64,000 bases of DNA from Bacillota bacterium (GTDB lineage: Bacteria > Bacillota > UBA4882 > UBA8346). The stretch lies in contig JAEXFN010000020.1 of the NCBI GenBank assembly GCA_023400055.1, positions 62,001 through 126,000 on the forward strand. The letters are read 5' to 3'. Below, piece by piece: positions 16,508-25,679 of this stretch. Both the position numbers and the translations under genes were made by a program. The notes beneath the pieces were generated by a model. It had not been told where the DNA came from. It searched no databases and saw nothing but the letters and a program-made list of their open reading frames with translations. Position 1 is the stretch's first letter, and each line of letters begins with the position of its first letter.

Positions 16508-17833
16508 ATGGTTTTTGAGAACCTTTCCAATAAATTGCAGGACACCTTTAAAAAATTGCGAGGCATGGGGAAACTGAGCGAGAAAAATATCGAGGATTCG
16601 CTGCGCGAAGTCCGCCTCGCCCTGTTGGAAGCCGACGTCAATTTCAAGGTCGTCAAAGATTTTATCGCCAATGTCAAAGAACGGGCCATCGGCCAAGAGG
16701 TTTTGAATAGTTTAACCCCCGGCCAACAGGTGATCAAGATCGTTTACGAAGAACTGACCAAGTTGATGGGGGAAAATGAAGTACCGTTGAAGCTGGCGGA
16801 CCGTCCGCCGACCGTCATTCTGCTGGTCGGGTTGCAGGGCGCCGGAAAAACCAGCACGGCCGGGAAAATGGCCGGTCTCCTGAAAAAACAGGGCCGCCGT
16901 CCGCTGCTGGTCGCGGCGGATATTTACCGCCCGGCGGCCGTCAAACAACTGCAAGTACTGGGAGCGCAGCTGGATATCCCGGTTTTCGCCCTGGAAGGCG
17001 CGAATCCGGTCCAAATCGCCGAGCAGGGCGTGGAGCACGCCATCTCCTATCAGCGCGATTTGGTAATCATCGATACCGCCGGCCGGCTGCATGTGAACGA
17101 GGAATTAATGGCCGAGTTGAAAGAGATGCAAACGCGGGTCCATCCCCATGAAATCCTGCTGGTGATCGACGCCATGACCGGACAGGACGCCGTGAATGTG
17201 GCCAGTTCCTTTCAGGCGACGCTCGGCTTGACGGGCGTAATCTTAACCAAACTCGACAGCGATACCCGGGGCGGAGCCGCACTCTCGGTGCGCGCCGTCA
17301 CCAAGGCCCCGATCAAATATGCGGGTCTGGGTGAAAAAATGGAGAACCTCGAGGTTTTCCATCCCTCCCGAATGGCCTCGCGGGTCCTGGGAATGGGCGA
17401 CGTCCTGACCCTCATCGAAAAAGCGCAAAGCAACATCGATCCGGGCAAAGCCAAAAATATTTTCGATAAGATGCGCAAAGCCGAGTTTACGCTCGATGAT
17501 TTTCTGGATCAATTGCGCGAAATGAAGAAGATGGGCCCGCTGGAGCAGATTCTCGGCATGTTGCCCGGCAATATGTCCAAACAGTTAAAGGGCGTGCAGG
17601 TTAACGAGAAAGAGATGGTCAAAGTCGAGGCCATCATCCAATCCATGACCAAACAGGAACGGGCCAATCCGACCATCATCAACGGCAGCAGGCGACGGCG
17701 CATCGCCATGGGTTCGGGAACCTCGGTGCAGGATGTCAACCGCATGCTGCAGCAGTTCGAACAAAGCCGCAAGATGATGAAACAATTTGCCGAGCTGGGC
17801 GGGAAAGGGAAAATGCCCAAACTGCCATTTTAA
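16508..17833 (+). CDS. ffh: Signal recognition particle GTPase
   Basis: This GTPase binds signal sequences and 4.5S/SRP RNA and targets nascent membrane proteins to FtsY. It has 441 residues: an N domain (1-95), a G domain with G1 GLQGAGKTSTAGK (about 108), G3 DTAGRLHV, G4 TKLDSDTRGG, and a Met-rich M domain (about 310-441) containing the SGSG-type RNA contact GSRRRRIAMGSGTSVQDVN. All motifs are intact. Confidence 0.98.
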   Translation: MVFENLSNKLQDTFKKLRGMGKLSEKNIEDSLREVRLALLEADVNFKVVKDFIANVKERAIGQEVLNSLTPGQQVIKIVYEELTKLMGENEVPLKLADRPPTVILLVGLQGAGKTSTAGKMAGLLKKQGRRPLLVAADIYRPAAVKQLQVLGAQLDIPVFALEGANPVQIAEQGVEHAISYQRDLVIIDTAGRLHVNEELMAELKEMQTRVHPHEILLVIDAMTGQDAVNVASSFQATLGLTGVILTKLDSDTRGGAALSVRAVTKAPIKYAGLGEKMENLEVFHPSRMASRVLGMGDVLTLIEKAQSNIDPGKAKNIFDKMRKAEFTLDDFLDQLREMKKMGPLEQILGMLPGNMSKQLKGVQVNEKEMVKVEAIIQSMTKQERANPTIINGSRRRRIAMGSGTSVQDVNRMLQQFEQSRKMMKQFAELGGKGKMPKLPF

Positions 17834-17883
17834 TAAATTTTGATATTCATTTTCATCGCAAAGCTTGAAGGGAGGTGACAAGT

Positions 17884-18129
17884 ATGGCAGTAAGAATTCG
17901 TCTTAACAAAATGGGAGCCAAGAAACGGCCGTTCTACCGTTTGGTCGTTGCCGACTCCCGAGCACCGCGCGACGGGCGTTTCATTGAGATTATCGGTCAC
18001 TATAATCCGATTGTGGATCCGGTTGAATTGGTAGTCGATAAAGAGAAGGCGGAAGACTGGATCAAAAAAGGAGCCCAGCCTTCAGACACCGTAAAGCGGC
18101 TTTTAAAGAAAGTCGGGGTAATCGCTTGA
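17884..18129 (+). CDS. rpsP: 30S ribosomal protein bS16
   Basis: A small-subunit assembly protein of 81 residues with the typical start MAVRIRLNKMGAKKRPFYR and the VVADSRAPRDGRFIE block. ATG 17884 follows GGAGGTGA. It sits in its standard place between ffh and khpA. Confidence 0.98.
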   Translation: MAVRIRLNKMGAKKRPFYRLVVADSRAPRDGRFIEIIGHYNPIVDPVELVVDKEKAEDWIKKGAQPSDTVKRLLKKVGVIA

Positions 18130-18148
18130 TCTATTGAGAGGTGTTTCC

Positions 18149-18382
18149 ATGAAAGAGCTTGTTTTACAGATTACCAAGGCCTTGGTTGACCATCCTGAAG
18201 ATGTCCGGGTTTCCCATACTGAACGCAACAACCAAACCTTGTTGGAGATCAATGTTCATCCCGAGGATGTCGGTAAAGTCATCGGCAAGCAGGGGAGGAT
18301 CATCAAAGCCATTCGGACGGTGGTTAAATCCTGCGCAGTGCGCGACAACCGCAAGATCAGTGTGGAATTGGGAAATAAATAA
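18149..18382 (+). CDS. khpA: KH-domain RNA-binding protein KhpA
   Basis: A 77-residue single KH domain with the GKVIGKQGRIIKAIRTV loop that binds RNA. In other Firmicutes KhpA works with KhpB/Jag in cell-division control. The start ATG 18149 follows GAGGTG. It lies between rpsP and rimM as usual. Confidence 0.95.
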   Translation: MKELVLQITKALVDHPEDVRVSHTERNNQTLLEINVHPEDVGKVIGKQGRIIKAIRTVVKSCAVRDNRKISVELGNK

Positions 18383-18386
18383 AACA

Positions 18387-18908
18387 ATGGAAACGCCAGA
18401 CTTTATCGCAATCGGGGAGATCATTAAGGCGCAAGGCATTCGGGGCGAGTTAAAGGTAGCCCCTTTAACCGATGATCCCGGGCGTTTTGGAGAGGTTAAG
18501 CGGGTTTATTTCCAAGCTGATTCCGAGTGGCGGGAGCTTTTCATCGAAAGATACCGGGATTTTAACGGCTATATCCTTTTAAAATTCACCGGGATTGACG
18601 ATTTGACAGCCGCCGATCTGCTTGGGCGGGGGTTAATCTATATTCCCCGCAGCGAACGTCCGCCGTTGCCGCCAGGGCGTTACTATTTCGATGAGATTGA
18701 AGGATTGCGAGTTTTTACCACCTCAGGAGAGTTGCTCGGAGTGATCGATCAGATCTTGGAGACCGGTTCCAACCATGTCTATCATGTGCAACGGCCCGGT
18801 AAGCCGGTACTCATCCCGGCCTTGAAAAGCGTTATCCAAAGCATCGATCTGGCCGAGGGAAAAATGGTGGTCGAGTTGCCCGCGGGTTTGCTAGAGGAAG
18901 ACCTTTGA
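18387..18908 (+). CDS. rimM: 16S rRNA processing protein RimM
   Basis: It helps maturation of the 30S head by binding uS19 and 16S rRNA. It has 173 residues. The N-terminal RimM barrel starts IGEIIKAQGIRGELKVAPLTDDP; the PRC-barrel C-half includes YYFDEIEGLRVFT and the end VIQSIDLAEGKMVVELPAGLL. It starts 5 bp after khpA with only a weak ribosome site, so coupled translation is likely. Confidence 0.97.
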   Translation: METPDFIAIGEIIKAQGIRGELKVAPLTDDPGRFGEVKRVYFQADSEWRELFIERYRDFNGYILLKFTGIDDLTAADLLGRGLIYIPRSERPPLPPGRYYFDEIEGLRVFTTSGELLGVIDQILETGSNHVYHVQRPGKPVLIPALKSVIQSIDLAEGKMVVELPAGLLEEDL

Positions 18909-19639
18909 TGTTAATTCAAATTTTGACGCTGTTTCCGGAGATGTTTAGCGGCCCTTTTGACAGTAGCATGTTAAAACGAGCCCAGGAACAAAAGCTGGTC
19001 GAATTCCGTTTCCATAATTTTAGGGATTTTACGACCGATAAACATCGAATGGTCGACGACTCGCCTTATGGCGGCGGCAGCGGCATGGTTCTGAAACCGG
19101 AGCCGATTTACCGGTGCCTGCAGTCGAGTAAAGCCGGTTTACCGCCGGCGAAAGTAATCTTAATGACTCCGCAGGGTTCGGTCTTTCATCAACCCCTCGC
19201 TCAACAGCTCTCTACGGAGGAACATTTGATTTTTATCTGCGGCCACTATGAAGGATTTGACGAACGTATCCGTCAATGGGCCGACCTGGAACTTTCCATC
19301 GGCGATTATGTATTGACCGGTGGCGAGCTGGCGGTAATGGTGGTTTGCGATGCTCTGGTTCGTTTAGTCCCGGGTGTTTTGGGCTCGGAGGAATCCGCTG
19401 TACGGGATTCTTTTACCGATAACCTGCTGGATTTCCCGCAGTATACCCGACCGGTCGAGTTCGAGGGCGCGACCGTACCGGAAATCTTGCTTTCCGGACA
19501 TCATGCCAAGATCGAGGCTTGGCGCCGTCAGCAATCGCTCATCCGGACCGCGCAAAGGCGGCCCGAGTTATTGCAGGGGGCCAGTCTGACTGAAGCAGAG
19601 CGACAAATGTTACGCGAACATTTAAAGAATCAAGGATAG
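18908..19639 (+). CDS. trmD: tRNA (guanine-N1)-methyltransferase
   Basis: It methylates G37 of tRNAs and prevents frameshifting. It has 243 residues. The SPOUT knot motifs LIFICGHYEGFDERI and LSIGDYVLTGGELA are present, with KHRMVDDSPYGGGSGM upstream. Its ATG overlaps the rimM stop (the ATGA arrangement), so it is translationally coupled. Confidence 0.98.
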   Translation: MLIQILTLFPEMFSGPFDSSMLKRAQEQKLVEFRFHNFRDFTTDKHRMVDDSPYGGGSGMVLKPEPIYRCLQSSKAGLPPAKVILMTPQGSVFHQPLAQQLSTEEHLIFICGHYEGFDERIRQWADLELSIGDYVLTGGELAVMVVCDALVRLVPGVLGSEESAVRDSFTDNLLDFPQYTRPVEFEGATVPEILLSGHHAKIEAWRRQQSLIRTAQRRPELLQGASLTEAERQMLREHLKNQG

Positions 19640-19663
19640 AAGCTTGGAAAGGAGGTTTTAACG

Positions 19664-20011
19664 ATGAATATTATCGAGGCTATCGAAAGAGAGCAGTTGC
19701 GTGCCGATGTTCCGTCCTTTTCGCCTGGAGACTCGGTGAAAGTACATGTGAAGGTCGTTGAAGGCGGCAAAGAACGGATTCAGATCTTTGAGGGTGTGGT
19801 TATCCGCAGAAGTCATGGCGGTTTGAAAGAAACCTTTACGGTTCGCAAAGTATCGCAGGGCATCGGCGTGGAACGGACTTTTCCGGTTCATTCCCCGATG
19901 TTGGATAAGATTCAGGTAGAGCGGAAAGGTAAAGTACGCCGGGCCAAACTGTATTATTTGCGGGAACGTTCCGGTAAGTCCGCTCGTATCGAAGAACGTC
20001 GCGAAGAATAA
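19664..20011 (+). CDS. rplS: 50S ribosomal protein bL19
   Basis: A 115-residue protein at the 30S-50S interface. Typical blocks are FSPGDSVKVHVKVVEGGKERIQ, FTVRKVSQGIGVERTFPVHSP and AKLYYLRERSGKSARI. The start has AAAGGAGG. Confidence 0.98.
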   Translation: MNIIEAIEREQLRADVPSFSPGDSVKVHVKVVEGGKERIQIFEGVVIRRSHGGLKETFTVRKVSQGIGVERTFPVHSPMLDKIQVERKGKVRRAKLYYLRERSGKSARIEERREE

Positions 20012-20035
20012 ACCTTTGCCAAGGGAGGCCGTTCC

Positions 20036-20599
20036 ATGATCGGGATCCAGAAATCGGAATACCGAGAAAATATTGAGGCTTTTGCCATTGCGGTTCTTAC
20101 GATCCTCTTTATTATCATCTTCGTGATGCAGTCCTTCTTAGTGAAGGGGACTTCAATGGAGCCCACCTTACACGACGGGGAACGGCTGTTGGTCAACAAG
20201 TTTATTTTTCGGACCCGTATTCCTGTGACAGGGGATATCATTGTTTTAAAATACCCGAAGGATCCCACCAAGAAGTTTATCAAACGGGTGATCGCCGGTC
20301 CCGGTCAGACGGTATATGTTCAAAACTCGAAACTCTATGTGGACGGAGCCGAACTCAACGAGAACTACATCAAAGAAAAGACTTTTTCCAACTATGATTT
20401 TCAAGTCGTACCCGAGGGAACGCTTTTCGTGATGGGCGATAACCGGAACGGCAGCAAAGATAGTCGGGATCCCGACGTCGGGTTTGTGCCTTTACGGAAT
20501 GTGGTGGGTAAAGCTTTCTTCATTTTCTGGCCGCCACGGAACATTCAGGTGTTGACCATCCCCAAGTATAAAAACAAAATCACTCAGTATCCCGAGTAA
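20036..20599 (+). CDS. lepB: Signal peptidase I
   Basis: It cleaves signal peptides of exported proteins at the membrane. It has 187 residues with one N-terminal transmembrane helix (about 15-35). The Ser nucleophile lies in SFLVKGTSMEPTL, the general-base Lys in KKFIKRVIAGPG, and box E in LFVMGDNRNGSKDSRD. It is the last gene of the operon, as often seen after rplS. Confidence 0.97.
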   Translation: MIGIQKSEYRENIEAFAIAVLTILFIIIFVMQSFLVKGTSMEPTLHDGERLLVNKFIFRTRIPVTGDIIVLKYPKDPTKKFIKRVIAGPGQTVYVQNSKLYVDGAELNENYIKEKTFSNYDFQVVPEGTLFVMGDNRNGSKDSRDPDVGFVPLRNVVGKAFFIFWPPRNIQVLTIPKYKNKITQYPE

Positions 20600-20643
20600 G
20601 CATCGTTGGCTGAGCAGAATCAACGTACTAGTCGCAAGACCCG

Positions 20644-20668
20644 AGACCCGGTAAAAACCGGGTCTTTT
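20644..20668 (+). terminator. Terminator of the ylxM-lepB operon
   Basis: AGACCCGGT (20644-20652), an AAAA loop, ACCGGGTCT (20657-20665), then TTT. Confidence 0.85.
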
Positions 20669-20750
20669 ACTATCTAGAAATCGAATAATCGCTTGGGAAA
20701 TGGAAAATCTAAAAACGTTTCTAAAAAAAAATCAAGGAGTGTGAATACCA

Positions 20751-20942
20751 ATGCCTGATGTCAACTGTACGGTCAACAACTGTAAATACTGGACTTCCGG
20801 AAATCTGTGCGAAGCGCAGCAGATCGTCATCCAAAATGACGAGAATGGCGGCTTTTCGCCGAACGCCAATTTAAAGAGCCTGCAAGCGACTCCCGCCGAT
20901 AGCAATGATGAAACTTGTTGTCAAACCTTCAAGACGAAATAA
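20751..20942 (+). CDS. DUF1540 domain protein
   Basis: A 63-residue cysteine-patterned small protein, function unknown. It shows the DUF1540 pattern VNCTVNNCKYW...NLCEAQQIVI, with a final CCQTF. Such proteins may bind metal, and some are encoded near sporulation genes. The start ATG has AAGGAGTG. It is monocistronic. Confidence 0.88.
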   Translation: MPDVNCTVNNCKYWTSGNLCEAQQIVIQNDENGGFSPNANLKSLQATPADSNDETCCQTFKTK

Positions 20943-20993
20943 AACAATTTAAAAGCGTTGTGGTAAACCCCTGCCCGAAAGCCAGGGTGACCC

Positions 20994-21094
20994 AAAACTC
21001 AGAGAAAGCAAGTGATAAAGTCGTTTTAGAGCCTTTATAAGGCGATTTTCGAATAAAGATTTTATCACTTGGCTTTTAATGCTGAGTCAATTTT
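20994..21094. repeat. Interspersed hairpin element, copy 1
   Basis: A 101-bp imperfect inverted repeat. The left arm CTCAGAGAAAGCAAGTGATA and the complement of the right arm share CTCAG, AAGC and AAGTGATAAA. The interior is short and AT-rich. Copies 2 and 3 are at 15151 and 52390. It encodes nothing and looks like a MITE or REP-type element. Confidence 0.7.
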
Positions 21095-21095
21095 G

Positions 21096-21130
21096 AAAAA
21101 AATGGCGGCTTATCGCTGCCATTTTTTTAA
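21096..21130 (+). terminator. Bidirectional intrinsic terminator
   Basis: AAAAAAATGGCGGC pairs with GCTGCCATTTTTTT through one G-U pair. It stands before the outer-membrane protein gene and probably ends the DUF1540 transcript. Confidence 0.75.
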
Positions 21131-21206
21131 TAATTTAAAAAAATTCTAAGGAATCATCCTGCCCAAGCCGAAATTTATACCAGATAAACTTCTTGGGGTG
21201 ATTTCT

Positions 21207-22229
21207 ATGCGAAAAATGATTTTGATATTGTTGACGCTCCTCGGTACCCTCGGCCTGATCGAACTGCCTTGTTTGGGGAGCATTGGAAACGGAGCGCGGG
21301 CCATGGCCCTGGGCGGCGCCTTTACGGCAGTGGCCGACGATGGCACCGCGCCGTATTGGAATCCGGCGGGTTTGACCCAATTGCAGATGGGCGCGTTTAC
21401 TCCCAGCGCCGGCGGAGCGGGGGATTGGGATAAAATCGATCGGGTAATGGACATCGATTTCCCCCCGTCAGCCGAATATGATCATCTGAACTTGACCGGC
21501 AATGGCTTCCTTGGCTTTACCACCAAATATGCAGGACTGAACGTTTTCAGCAATGTCCAAGGGCAAAGCGATTTGGGCTCGGATAACGTCTATAATCTGA
21601 ACGCTAGCGGCGACGGTTATGCCAGTCTATCGTTCGCAGGTCGCTGGAACTTATTATCGGCCGGGATAAATATCAAACGCTATCGGGGCGAACGGCTGGA
21701 CATTCACTCGGATCCCAATAACGCGGGCGACATGAATCTCAATACCAAGGTCCATTCCACCGGCGACGGCATGGCCTATGATCTTGGCTTTCTGATTAAA
21801 CCGATGGACCAATTGAGTTTCGGAGTAATGCTGAGGAATTTCAGCAGCGACATCCGTTGGAGCAAAACAACTTCCAAATATGTCTGGTCCGGCAACGCCG
21901 TGACGCTGGCATCGGAAAACAGCATGAAATACCATGCCGATCTCACCAAAGATACGGTGCTGGGAGTGGCTGTCCGTCCGTTTCATTCCCTTTTATTGAC
22001 CATGGATCAAGAATCGTTCTCCGGTGGTAGCGACATCTACCATTATGGCGTGGAAAAAACCTTGTTATGGAATTCGATCGCCTTGCGGTTGGGCGGTTAT
22101 AAAATCGAAGGCCAAGATTTGGTCAGCACCGGCGGGCTGGGATTGAAACTCGGTCCGGCTCTTTTGGACTTGGCGTTTATCGATGCCGACGAACGTGAGT
22201 TTTTTGCCACTGCCGGCTTTAAATTTTAA
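21207..22229 (+). CDS. Outer membrane beta-barrel protein, UPF0164/PorV-like
   Basis: A 340-residue protein with the signal peptide MRKMILILLTLLGTLGLIEL. The mature N-terminus carries the block GARAMALGGAFTAVADDG followed by YWNPAGL, the signature of FadL/PorV/UPF0164-like barrels. The rest is beta-strand rich and ends GFKF. ATG 21207 follows TTGGGGTG. It is evidence for an outer membrane. The substrate is unknown. Confidence 0.83.
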   Translation: MRKMILILLTLLGTLGLIELPCLGSIGNGARAMALGGAFTAVADDGTAPYWNPAGLTQLQMGAFTPSAGGAGDWDKIDRVMDIDFPPSAEYDHLNLTGNGFLGFTTKYAGLNVFSNVQGQSDLGSDNVYNLNASGDGYASLSFAGRWNLLSAGINIKRYRGERLDIHSDPNNAGDMNLNTKVHSTGDGMAYDLGFLIKPMDQLSFGVMLRNFSSDIRWSKTTSKYVWSGNAVTLASENSMKYHADLTKDTVLGVAVRPFHSLLLTMDQESFSGGSDIYHYGVEKTLLWNSIALRLGGYKIEGQDLVSTGGLGLKLGPALLDLAFIDADEREFFATAGFKF

Positions 22230-22257
22230 ACGGATCGCATTTTTTGACACGGAAAAG

Positions 22258-22290
22258 CAAGATAGCCTTTCGCAGGTTATCTTGTATTTT
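22258..22290 (+). terminator. Terminator after the outer-membrane protein gene
   Basis: An imperfect stem CAAGATAGCC / GGTTATCTTG, followed by TATTTTTATATT. Confidence 0.65.
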
Positions 22291-22443
22291 TATATTATGG
22301 AAAGATAAAGTAAATTTGCGAAAGGGAAAAAAGCGTTGTTTGTTGAAAGATCATACCGTTCGTGATCAGTGGGAACCAATTTTGCCTGACCTTTTTTACT
22401 TACTGAAAATTATTATCATGACTTCAATAATGAGGAGGTTATT

Positions 22444-24393
22444 ATGAAACGGCTTTATCTATTGCTGATGGTATTCCTGCTCATCGGATCGACCCAGATC
22501 GCAACGGCTTTCAGTGGCGATCCGAAGGTTATCCAGATTTCGAAGACTGTCGAAGCAGTCGCAACGGAAGCCGGGCAAAAAACCGAATTGTGGATACCCG
22601 CTGAACCGTTGGACTTTGATTCCCAGTTCAGCTGGGATCTGACGATTACCAAAAAGAGTTTGGTCTCCGAGAAGGATGCGGCCTATTTCGCAATCATGGA
22701 GGCGGATCCGTCCGGCAAGGCTTTGGTACGGCGCACTTTCACCGCGAGCGGTAGCCTCATCGTGCCGAAAGGAACGCGCTATAAGGTGTTGCTGTCGGCC
22801 GGCGAGTATTCTAACGTCTTTAGCAAGACCGGCGCCGAAGTCCGGGCCAAACTACAATATACCGAAGCACTGGTCCGTTACACGCAAGGGGATCAGCCAT
22901 ATTCCTTCCAGTTTGAAGCATCCGGTCCCACCGGTTTCACGGACTGGAATTGGCTTTGGACGGGTGAGCCGCTGACCGCCGGAAACCCGGTCACTGTCCA
23001 GTTTGACAAAGCGGGCAAAATGCCGGTCATTCTCGAAGCCAAAGGAAGTTCCAGCCGCAAGTTTTATTTTGAGCTGGAAGTCCCGCCCATATTAACGATG
23101 ACGCCCAAGATCGATCCGTTGCAGGGAACCGCCGATCTGCGCGTCAACGCCCAAGTTAACGCGCTGGTGAATTACGGCCAAAAAGTCAATTACCGTTGGG
23201 ATTTTGGCAACGGGACCGTCTCCGAGGGGCCCGAAGCCAGCAATATCTATACTCAACCCGGCAAATACTTATTGCAATTGACTGCCACGGTGGATCGTTA
23301 TCAGTTCCAAAACTCATGGGTGATCGCTGTCACGCCACTGACAGTGCGGCCCAATCCGGTGGTGACGCCATCGACCGGTCCGGTTCCGCTGGAAGTGACC
23401 GGCAATGTTAATCCGCAAATCAGCGGCGGGCCCACCGATCTCAAATACACCTGGAATATTGCCGGTGAAACCGTGGAGGGCACTGATTTCAAGCATCGTT
23501 TCAGCGAGCCCGGCGATTACCGGGTAGTTCTGCAGACCGTAGATAAGCTCCATCCCAATTTGACGATTCCCGATGAAGTGATCTGGATCAAGGCGCTGCC
23601 GCCGCAAATTGGCTTGAATGCCAAGGCCGCGATCGATTCCGGCGTTATTCCGCTGACGGTCGCGTTGGATGCGGGCCTGGAAGTGAACGGTTCACCCTGT
23701 GAGCCCGTGGTGCGATGGGATTTCGGCGACGGGGAGTATTCGGATCAACTGAAGCCGGTCCATGTTTTCAAAGAACCGGGCGAATATGAGGTCCGGCTGG
23801 TGGTGGCGGACCGCAAGCATCCCGGCAATCTAGCGACAACGACCCTGAAGATTAACGCTACGCCGCCGCAGTTGAAACCGGTGGCTTCGCTCAGCACCGG
23901 CAATGGCTTGGTTCCCCTGACGGTTAATTTCTCCGCCCAGACCAGTATCATGGGTTCGCCGTGCGAGCCGCTTTATCATTGGGATTTTGGCGACGGAGAG
24001 AGCAGTTACGAGCAGAACCCCAGCCATATCTTTAAAGGAGAAGGTACTTTTACGGTAAAGTTGGAGGTCAAGGACAGGTTGCACCCTAATAATAAGGCCG
24101 AAACCACGCTGCAAGTGGTGACTAGATTACCGAAGCTGCGCTTGACCGCCTCCTTGCAACCGCTTACCGGGAAGGCGCCGTTGACCGTCCAATGCCGGGC
24201 CTGGGGCGAAGAGGAGGGCACTTCCGGCATTTCCTTGAAGTATCGGTGGGATTTCGGCGACGGTTCGCAGGCGACCGCCACGGATCTGCAACATGTGTTT
24301 GAGCGGCCCGGAGTCTATACGGTCATCGTTTCGGTGACTGATCCGGTGCTGGGATTGCGAGAAAGAAAGAGTTTTAAGGTCACTGTCAAATAG
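22444..24393 (+). CDS. Secreted multi-PKD-domain protein
   Basis: A 649-residue exported protein: signal peptide MKRLYLLLMVFLLIGSTQIA, an N-terminal beta region (about 25-210), then about five PKD repeats (roughly 215-295, 300-385, 390-472, 475-560, 563-649). The cores are WDFGNGT, WNIAGET, WDFGDGE, WDFGDGE and WDFGDGS, each followed by a PG.Y.V.L strand. No catalytic domain is seen. It probably serves as a cell-surface or periplasmic adhesive spacer. The ATG follows GAGGAGG. Confidence 0.88.
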   Translation: MKRLYLLLMVFLLIGSTQIATAFSGDPKVIQISKTVEAVATEAGQKTELWIPAEPLDFDSQFSWDLTITKKSLVSEKDAAYFAIMEADPSGKALVRRTFTASGSLIVPKGTRYKVLLSAGEYSNVFSKTGAEVRAKLQYTEALVRYTQGDQPYSFQFEASGPTGFTDWNWLWTGEPLTAGNPVTVQFDKAGKMPVILEAKGSSSRKFYFELEVPPILTMTPKIDPLQGTADLRVNAQVNALVNYGQKVNYRWDFGNGTVSEGPEASNIYTQPGKYLLQLTATVDRYQFQNSWVIAVTPLTVRPNPVVTPSTGPVPLEVTGNVNPQISGGPTDLKYTWNIAGETVEGTDFKHRFSEPGDYRVVLQTVDKLHPNLTIPDEVIWIKALPPQIGLNAKAAIDSGVIPLTVALDAGLEVNGSPCEPVVRWDFGDGEYSDQLKPVHVFKEPGEYEVRLVVADRKHPGNLATTTLKINATPPQLKPVASLSTGNGLVPLTVNFSAQTSIMGSPCEPLYHWDFGDGESSYEQNPSHIFKGEGTFTVKLEVKDRLHPNNKAETTLQVVTRLPKLRLTASLQPLTGKAPLTVQCRAWGEEEGTSGISLKYRWDFGDGSQATATDLQHVFERPGVYTVIVSVTDPVLGLRERKSFKVTVK

Positions 24394-24416
24394 TGCCTTG
24401 CAATTCAGGATTGATG

Positions 24417-24445
24417 CCGCCGTTTACGCAACGGCGGTTTTTTTA
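24417..24445 (+). terminator. Terminator of the PKD gene
   Basis: CCGCCGTT (24417-24424) pairs with AACGGCGG (24430-24437), then a run of eight T. Confidence 0.88.
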
Positions 24446-24695
24446 TTTTATCAATACCTTTTTGCGTTCCCGGGCCTCAACTTCCATAATCCTCTGGAAA
24501 AATTATCAAAAATTATAACTCGGCAAAATAATGCTTCCTTTTTAATTAAAATCAGTTATAATTAAAAATGCGTTTGCTTTTTAAGGGTCAATAAAGGCGT
24601 TTTTATCTTAACTTTATGCAAAAAGGAAATAATTGTAATTTTTTAATTTTGTACTTTAATTAATTAACATGCGCTGCCATTAAGGAGAGAAATGA

Positions 24696-25547
24696 ATGAC
24701 TGTTCAAATTATCACCGATAGTACGTCCTATCTGTCGCCAACGTTATGCAATGAATATGGAATCAAGGTCGTTTCCCTGAGTGTGACTTTTGAGACGGAA
24801 TCTTTTCGGGAAGAAGAGTTGGACAACGATACTTTCTATCGCAAGATGGCGGAGAGCTCCCGGATCCCGACCTCATCGCAACCGTCGTTACCAGAACTCT
24901 ATGAGGCTTTTGTCACGCCGATTCAAGCGGGACGGCCGGTGGTGGGGATTTTTCTATCGGCCGAATTGAGCGGGACTTATAATTCGGCATTGTTAGTCCG
25001 GGATCAACTGTTGGAAAAATATCCGGAAGCGCAGATCGCGATGATCGATTCCCGTTCGGCTGCCATGGAGATGGGGTTGGCGGTACTGGCCGCGGCCAAA
25101 GCGGCCAAGGCGGGAGAGAGCTTCGCGGCGGTGATCGAGCGCGTCCAACGGGTAATGGAACGGAGCCGGCTCATCTTCACGCCCGCAGTCCTGGAATATC
25201 TGCACAAAGGCGGCCGCATCGGCGGCGCCAGCGCCTTGCTCGGCTCGTTGCTGCAGATTAAGCCGATCCTCACCGTGATCGAGGGAAAGGCGGCCGTCCT
25301 CGAGAAGGTCCGCACCAAGGGCCGGGCCATGGAAACCATGATCAAGATCCTGCTGGACGACGTGCGCGCCAAAGGACTGGGCGATGTCGTGGTCCATCAC
25401 ATCAACAACGAAATCGAGGCATTGCATATCGCCGAAATCCTGAAGGAAGCCCTGCAGGTTGTGGTGCCCATCTGCCCGATCGGCCCGGTGATCGGCTTGC
25501 ATGTCGGTCCGGGAACGATCGGAATGGCTTATTATACTTTGAATTAA
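24696..25547 (+). CDS. DegV family fatty-acid-binding protein
   Basis: DegV/FakB proteins present bound fatty acids to the kinase FakA for incorporation into phospholipid. Of 283 residues, ITDSTSYLSP at the N-terminus, the TSQPS motif near residue 62, and LSAELSGTYNSA are typical, and the C-terminus HVGPGTIGMAYY contains the family GPG turn. No fakA is visible in the window. The start ATG follows AAGGAGAG. The upstream 250 bp is very AT-rich without a clear riboswitch. Confidence 0.93.
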   Translation: MTVQIITDSTSYLSPTLCNEYGIKVVSLSVTFETESFREEELDNDTFYRKMAESSRIPTSSQPSLPELYEAFVTPIQAGRPVVGIFLSAELSGTYNSALLVRDQLLEKYPEAQIAMIDSRSAAMEMGLAVLAAAKAAKAGESFAAVIERVQRVMERSRLIFTPAVLEYLHKGGRIGGASALLGSLLQIKPILTVIEGKAAVLEKVRTKGRAMETMIKILLDDVRAKGLGDVVVHHINNEIEALHIAEILKEALQVVVPICPIGPVIGLHVGPGTIGMAYYTLN

Positions 25548-25679
25548 TTTGCTTCGTGGCTGAATTTCCGGGACACGAATTTAAAGGAAGGTTTTTCAGT
25601 TTATTCCTGGAATAATTATATCGATAGGGACCCGCGACCCAAGGGAGTGATGCCTGGCGAAGAAATCCCGTTCCAAACT

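Noticed and set aside
16508..17881. Minus-strand frames opposite ffh
   Set aside because: Long frames exist opposite ffh and most other high-GC genes, but they lack ribosome sites and family motifs; they are shadows of the coding strand.
22244..22447. 67-codon gene before the PKD gene
   Set aside because: It starts within a terminator hairpin region, lacks a ribosome site and overlaps the real PKD ribosome site.
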